From NCBI GenBank assembly GCA_043101605.1, contig JBICIG010000031.1:1-9827 (forward strand): a stretch of DNA of 9,827 bases, written 5' to 3'. This stretch comes from JBICIG01 sp043101605. GTDB lineage: Bacteria; Planctomycetota; Phycisphaerae; Phycisphaerales; UBA1924. The first letter of the stretch is position 1; each line of letters starts with the position of its first letter. The notes beneath the pieces are model-generated. The model worked only from the letters and a program-made list of their open reading frames with translations, did not search any database and had not been told where the DNA came from. A program made the translations under genes and the position numbers. Shown piece by piece: positions 7,067 through 9,827 of the stretch.

Positions 7067-7369
7067 GTGCCCAACCCCCTCTGCGAACCGGCGCCCTCGG
7101 GTCCGGGCGATCCGCCCGCGTGCCTGCTCCGGGTCAAAGCCGTCCCGGGCGCGCGACGCGACGCCATCGTCGGCCCGCTGGGCGACGACCTCAAGATCCG
7201 CGTCAGCGCTCCGCCCGAAGCCGGGCGCGCCAACGACGCCATCGCCGCGCTCCTCGCCCGGGCGCTCGCCCTGCCCGCCCGCGCCGTGACGCTCGAGTCC
7301 GGACCGGCCGCCCCCGCAAGCGGTTCCGCATCGAGGGCCTCGACGCCGAAGAGTGCGCGCGCCGACTGA
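7067..7369 (+). CDS. DUF167 (YggU-type) protein with frame break near its C-terminus
   Basis: The open frame gives 100 residues from GTG. Residues 19-79 follow the DUF167/YggU pattern: CLLRVKAVPGARRDAIVG (19-36), DDLKIRVSAPPEAGRAN (40-56), then a helix and AVTLESG (73-79). The function of this small family is not established. After Pro83 the frame turns into a Ser/Ala-rich tail ending at 7369, whereas the expected family ending (KRFRIEGLDAEE) is present one base out of frame up to 7386. The break lies at a run of five C (7311-7315). A one-base loss, a sequencing error or ribosomal slippage would each explain it. A leaderless start is likely because the -10-like TAGCAT ends six bases before the GTG. 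Without the break the protein would have about 106 residues, a normal size for the family. Confidence 0.75.
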   Translation: MPNPLCEPAPSGPGDPPACLLRVKAVPGARRDAIVGPLGDDLKIRVSAPPEAGRANDAIAALLARALALPARAVTLESGPAAPASGSASRASTPKSARAD

Positions 7370-7386
7370 GACTCTCGGGCCCCTGA
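7315..7386 (+). other. Out-of-frame C-terminal end of the DUF167 protein
   Basis: Read from C7315, 23 codons give RKRFRIEGLDAEE and ten further residues before a TGA at 7384-7386. This is the conserved last strand and helix of DUF167, expected to follow directly after LESG. It is reachable by adding one base to the C run or by a -1 slip of a proline tRNA on CCC at 7313-7315. Confidence 0.75.
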
Positions 7387-7396
7387 TCGCCCCCGG

Positions 7397-7402
7397 TATC
7401 AT
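7397..7402 (+). promoter_or_regulatory. -10-like element (TATCAT) of the MntR gene
   Basis: TATCAT is flanked by CCCGG (7392-7396) and CCGGG (7403-7407), a 5-bp inverted repeat with the hexamer as its centre. It ends 39 bases before the GTG at 7442. It matches the -10 consensus at five of six positions. The symmetric flanks could be an operator or chance in GC-rich DNA. Confidence 0.48.
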
Positions 7403-7441
7403 CCGGGCCCGGCGAGCGCGCCGATCTTTGGAAGGAGCACG

Positions 7442-7879
7442 GTGCCACCAGGATCCGGATCGAGCCCGAGCGACCGCGCCCAGCGCTTCCGCACCACGCG
7501 CCAGGCCCACGCCGACGAAACCGCCGAGGACTATGTCGAAGCCGTCGGCGAGATCATCGCCCGCCGCGGCGAGTGCCGCGTCCGCGACCTCGCCGCCATG
7601 ATGGGCGTCAGCCATGTCACCGTTTCGCGCATCATCGCGCGACTGTGCGAACTCGGGCTCGTCCGCACCGAGCCCTACCGCCCGATCGAACTCACACTCC
7701 GCGGCGAGCGCCTCGCCGCGCGCGCCCGCCAGCGTCACGAACAGGTCGTCGCGTTCCTCCGCGCCATCGGTGTCTCCCCAAAGCAGGCCGAGATCGATGC
7801 CGAGGGCATCGAGCACCATGTCTCGCGCGAGACACTCCGCGCCATGGACCGCGTCACCCGCGAGCGGACCGGGCCATGA
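7442..7879 (+). CDS. mntR: Manganese-responsive DtxR-family repressor MntR
   Basis: The protein has 145 residues from a GTG preceded by AAGGAG (7432-7437). An N-terminal winged helix (about 28-90; recognition helix near SHVTVSRIIARL, 57-68) is followed by a helical metal-binding and dimerisation domain. Aligned by eye to Bacillus subtilis MntR, every metal ligand is present: Asp30 and Glu33 (AEDYVEAV), His99 (RHEQV), and Glu121, Glu124 and His125 (DAEGIEHH). There is no SH3-like third domain, as in MntR but unlike DtxR or IdeR. The family represses Mn(II) uptake genes, and in some species activates efflux, when Mn is bound. No transporter gene lies in the window, so its targets are elsewhere. 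About 20 extra N-terminal residues rich in Ser, Arg and Pro recall the extension of E. coli MntR. It overlaps the next gene by ATGA. Confidence 0.9.
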   Translation: MPPGSGSSPSDRAQRFRTTRQAHADETAEDYVEAVGEIIARRGECRVRDLAAMMGVSHVTVSRIIARLCELGLVRTEPYRPIELTLRGERLAARARQRHEQVVAFLRAIGVSPKQAEIDAEGIEHHVSRETLRAMDRVTRERTGP

Positions 7880-8967
7880 CCCCCCGCGAGCGCCCGCCCG
7901 AATCGCGCCCGCCCCGATCGCGCTCGCCCGAGCCTTCGCCGCGCGCCCGCCGCCCGTTCCTGGGCCGCACGCGCACGGCGCTCGCGATTCTGCTTGTCGC
8001 CGCGTGGTTCCTCCTCGCGGGCGCGTGGCTCATCGGTCGGCTCGCGACGGACATGTCCCTCCAGACGCAGTACCTCTTCTGGCTCCCGACGCCGATCGGC
8101 GCGGGCGTCGGCGTCGTGCTGTGTCTGCTCGCGTGGGCGTGGCGTCCGCCGGCGCGCATCGCGCGCCTCGGCGTGCGCACCGGGACCGTCGCCGTTGCGC
8201 TCATGGTCGCCTTTCTCCTGGTTGGCGAGATGCGCCTCGGGCGGGGCGGCGGAACGATCGACCAATCCACGCCTCCCGACTCGACCACCCGCGTCCTCTC
8301 CTGGAACCTCGGCGGCGACCCGCTCCGCGACCCCCTGCCCGAAGCCGCGTCGTGGCACCCGGACCTGGCGATCCTCGCCAACCTGAGCTGGAAGTACCGC
8401 CGCCCGCGCCCCGAGGCGCTCGTCGGCACGCCGCTCGAAGAGGCCGCGTGGCACCACCTCGGGCGGTTCCTCATCCTCACGCCGCACCCGATCGCGCGCA
8501 CGGGCGTGGTCGATCTCGGGCTCGAGGCGACGCGCCGCGGCGACGGGCAGATCGACCCGGGCCAGGCAGCGTTCATCGAGGTGACGATCGACGGCTCGCC
8601 GCGCATCGTCTGGCTGATCGACCTGCCCTCGGACCCCTCGATCCCCCGGCACTCCATGCTGCGCCTGGCCGGCTTGCGGATCGGTCACACCGAGGGCGGC
8701 GCGGGATTCCCGGAGCCCGACCTGATCGTCGGCGACTTCAACACGCCCCGCGGCAGCCGATCGCTCCGCAACATCGTCGGCGATGCCGACTCGGCGTTCG
8801 ACCGCGCCGGCTCGGGATGGAGCGCCACCTGGCCCCGCGCGTTCCCGCTCTGGCACATCGACCAGGTGTTCGTCGATGACGCGGTCGGTGTGCGCGCGCA
8901 CCGCGTGCTCGACATGGGGCTGGGCGAGCACCGGGGCGTCGTCGTCGATGTCCGCTGGAGCCGGTGA
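7876..8967 (+). CDS. Membrane-anchored endonuclease/exonuclease/phosphatase-fold protein
   Basis: The protein has 363 residues; the ATG overlaps the mntR stop (ATGA), so translation is probably coupled. A Pro/Arg-rich cytoplasmic start (1-33) is followed by three hydrophobic helices (about 34-56, 68-88, 103-118) and a soluble domain. This layout, three helices then an EEP domain, recurs in bacterial membrane-linked EEP proteins. EEP signs are SWNLGG (Asn144), VGDFNTPRGS (Asp287, Asn289), HIDQVFVD (Asp329) and GEHRGVVVDV (His352). The usual metal-binding Glu, found in LQE-type motifs, is replaced: the matching segment reads LAILANLSW, with Asn169. The His of the central HL motif also seems absent (WLIDLPSD). 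Activity is therefore doubtful, and the substrate, whether nucleic acid, phosphoester lipid or none, is unknown. Confidence 0.75.
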   Translation: MTPRERPPESRPPRSRSPEPSPRARRPFLGRTRTALAILLVAAWFLLAGAWLIGRLATDMSLQTQYLFWLPTPIGAGVGVVLCLLAWAWRPPARIARLGVRTGTVAVALMVAFLLVGEMRLGRGGGTIDQSTPPDSTTRVLSWNLGGDPLRDPLPEAASWHPDLAILANLSWKYRRPRPEALVGTPLEEAAWHHLGRFLILTPHPIARTGVVDLGLEATRRGDGQIDPGQAAFIEVTIDGSPRIVWLIDLPSDPSIPRHSMLRLAGLRIGHTEGGAGFPEPDLIVGDFNTPRGSRSLRNIVGDADSAFDRAGSGWSATWPRAFPLWHIDQVFVDDAVGVRAHRVLDMGLGEHRGVVVDVRWSR

Positions 8968-8975
8968 GTCTCACC
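8963..8975. repeat. Small inverted repeat formed by two convergent stop codons
   Basis: GGTGA-GTC-TCACC: the TGA of the EEP-fold gene and the TGA of the membrane-protein gene face each other over three bases, with two more paired bases on each side and a further near-match (CCGG on both flanks, one base offset). It has the same layout as 2901-2913. Confidence 0.6.
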
Positions 8976-9827
8976 CCGGGTGGACGGGGCTCGTCGCGAT
9001 CTTGTACGCCGTCAGCGCCGCGAACGCGACGCCCAGCAGCAACGGCCCGCCGAGCCTGGCCAGGTGCATCGGCGAGCGCGGATCGACCGGCGCCGTGCGC
9101 ACCGCGAGCAGGATCACGAGCATCAGCACCGCCGGCTCGACATAGCGCTGCCAGAGTTCCTGGCTCGCGGTCATCGCGGCCATGAACGCGACCAGCGCCG
9201 CCAGCAGCACCCAGCGGTCGCGCCGCGGCACCGCGAGCGCCCACAGCAGCACGAACACGCCCCCCGCGGCGCTGAGCAACAGAATCAGCAGGCTGGTCCG
9301 CCCGCCCATGCTCGGGAGCGCCCCGGCGATGTTCCACAGCCCCGTCCAGCGGCCGGCGTCCTGGTCGAAGGTCGTCGCGGGCAGCAGCGCCACGGCCGCG
9401 CCGGCGATCGCCGCGACGAGCGCCCAGCGCTTGCCCCGCGCGAGCATCCACCCGATCGGCGCGCCCAGGAAGCCCAGGTAGAACACGCTCACGATCGCGA
9501 AGATCGAGAGCACGAACGGGGCGGCGGCGGGGTTGAGCCCCTGGTGCCCGACCTCGCCCACGACCTCGCCCTGGAACATCGGCGGGGTCAGCCCGCCCCA
9601 CAACGACGCGAACGCCGCCACCACCGCGAACGCCGGCAGCGTCGCGGCGATCGCCAGCCCGGCGCGCGCGAAACGTGGTTTGGGCTCGCGCGTCAGCGCG
9701 TGCCATTCGTCGGCGAGGTAGGGCGACGCGGGGTCCTCGTCGCGCGCGCTCCCGAGCCACGCGGCGGTCCAGAGGCACGCGGCGGGCCAGAGATGGATCT
9801 GCCGCATGAACACCAGCAGCGCCAGCG
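8971..9827 (-). CDS. Polytopic membrane protein, C-terminal part (possible GT-C glycosyltransferase)
   Basis: The frame is open to the window edge, so the 5' end is missing; in-frame GTG (9813) and ATG (9807) lie within a hydrophobic helix and are unlikely to be the true start. About eight hydrophobic helices are visible, including ALALLVF just before MRQIHLWPAACLW, FVLSIFAIVSVFYLGFLG, LLILLLSAAGGVFVLLWALAV and EPAVLMLVILLAV. A short hydrophilic stretch (SARDEDPASPYLADEWHALT) follows the first. The MRQIHLWPA segment and LWQRYVEPAVL near the end recall motifs of the Alg10/DIE2 type of lipid-linked sugar transferase, in the GT-C superfamily. This is weak, by-eye resemblance; the catalytic loop expected near the N-terminus is outside the window. 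A plain polytopic membrane protein of unknown role is the safe reading. Confidence 0.65.
   Translation of the reverse strand, partial: LALLVFMRQIHLWPAACLWTAAWLGSARDEDPASPYLADEWHALTREPKPRFARAGLAIAATLPAFAVVAAFASLWGGLTPPMFQGEVVGEVGHQGLNPAAAPFVLSIFAIVSVFYLGFLGAPIGWMLARGKRWALVAAIAGAAVALLPATTFDQDAGRWTGLWNIAGALPSMGGRTSLLILLLSAAGGVFVLLWALAVPRRDRWVLLAALVAFMAAMTASQELWQRYVEPAVLMLVILLAVRTAPVDPRSPMHLARLGGPLLLGVAFAALTAYKIATSPVHPG

Noticed and set aside
5242..7386. 714-codon open frame on the plus strand across helicase and glycosyltransferase
   Set aside because: It is Arg/Pro/Leu-rich, antisense to two clear genes. Only its last 23 codons matter, as the out-of-frame end of DUF167.
7392..7407. CCCGG-TATCAT-CCGGG as an MntR operator
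   Set aside because: Known MntR boxes are longer AT-richer palindromes and do not match. With such high GC, a 5-bp GC inverted repeat can arise by chance, so it is listed only as a possibility.
7735..8931. 398-codon open frame on the minus strand opposite the EEP-fold gene
   Set aside because: Low-complexity Arg/Ala/Glu/Asp translation; the opposite strand has membrane helices and EEP motifs.
1..9827. Mobile elements, CRISPR arrays, tRNA or rRNA genes, defence cassettes
   Set aside because: No transposase, integrase, regular spaced repeats, cloverleaf or rRNA-like stretch was seen; codon and base use are uniform across the window.

Overview
The window is very GC-rich and tightly packed. It encodes nine genes, two of them cut by the window edges, with almost no non-coding DNA; the longest gap between genes is about 145 bases. 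The high GC, the strong third-position G/C bias and the protein types (a DEAD-box helicase with Lys/Arg-rich N-terminal tracts, AsmA-like and secreted proteins of unknown role) suggest a planctomycete, possibly of the Phycisphaerae. That placement is an inference from composition and gene style; no marker gene in the window proves it.

Left part (1-2905, + strand): the 3' part of nusG, a clear hairpin terminator, a membrane-anchored AsmA-like protein, and a small secreted protein of unknown function. Each of the last two has its own -10-like hexamer and a short leader.

Middle part (2909-6969, - strand): read in transcription order, a family 2 glycosyltransferase, a DEAD-box RNA helicase with two Lys/Arg tracts in its N-terminal extension, and a clan MH metallo-aminopeptidase. 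Helicase and peptidase overlap by four bases (GTGA), so they are probably translated from one message.

Right part (7067-8967, + strand): a DUF167/YggU-type protein whose reading frame breaks near its C-terminus and which looks leaderless, an MntR-type manganese-responsive repressor with all expected metal ligands, and a membrane-anchored protein of the endonuclease/exonuclease/phosphatase fold. The last two overlap by ATGA. At the right edge (8971-9827, - strand) is the C-terminal part of a polytopic membrane protein.

Most of this is a housekeeping-type region. I see no mobile element, CRISPR array, RNA gene or defence cassette, and no clearly new multi-gene system. The points worth a second look are the DUF167 frame break in a C run, the leaderless geometry at the divergent promoters, the duplicated basic tract of the helicase, the nuclease-fold protein lacking its metal-binding Glu, and two convergent gene pairs that each leave exactly three bases between their stop codons.
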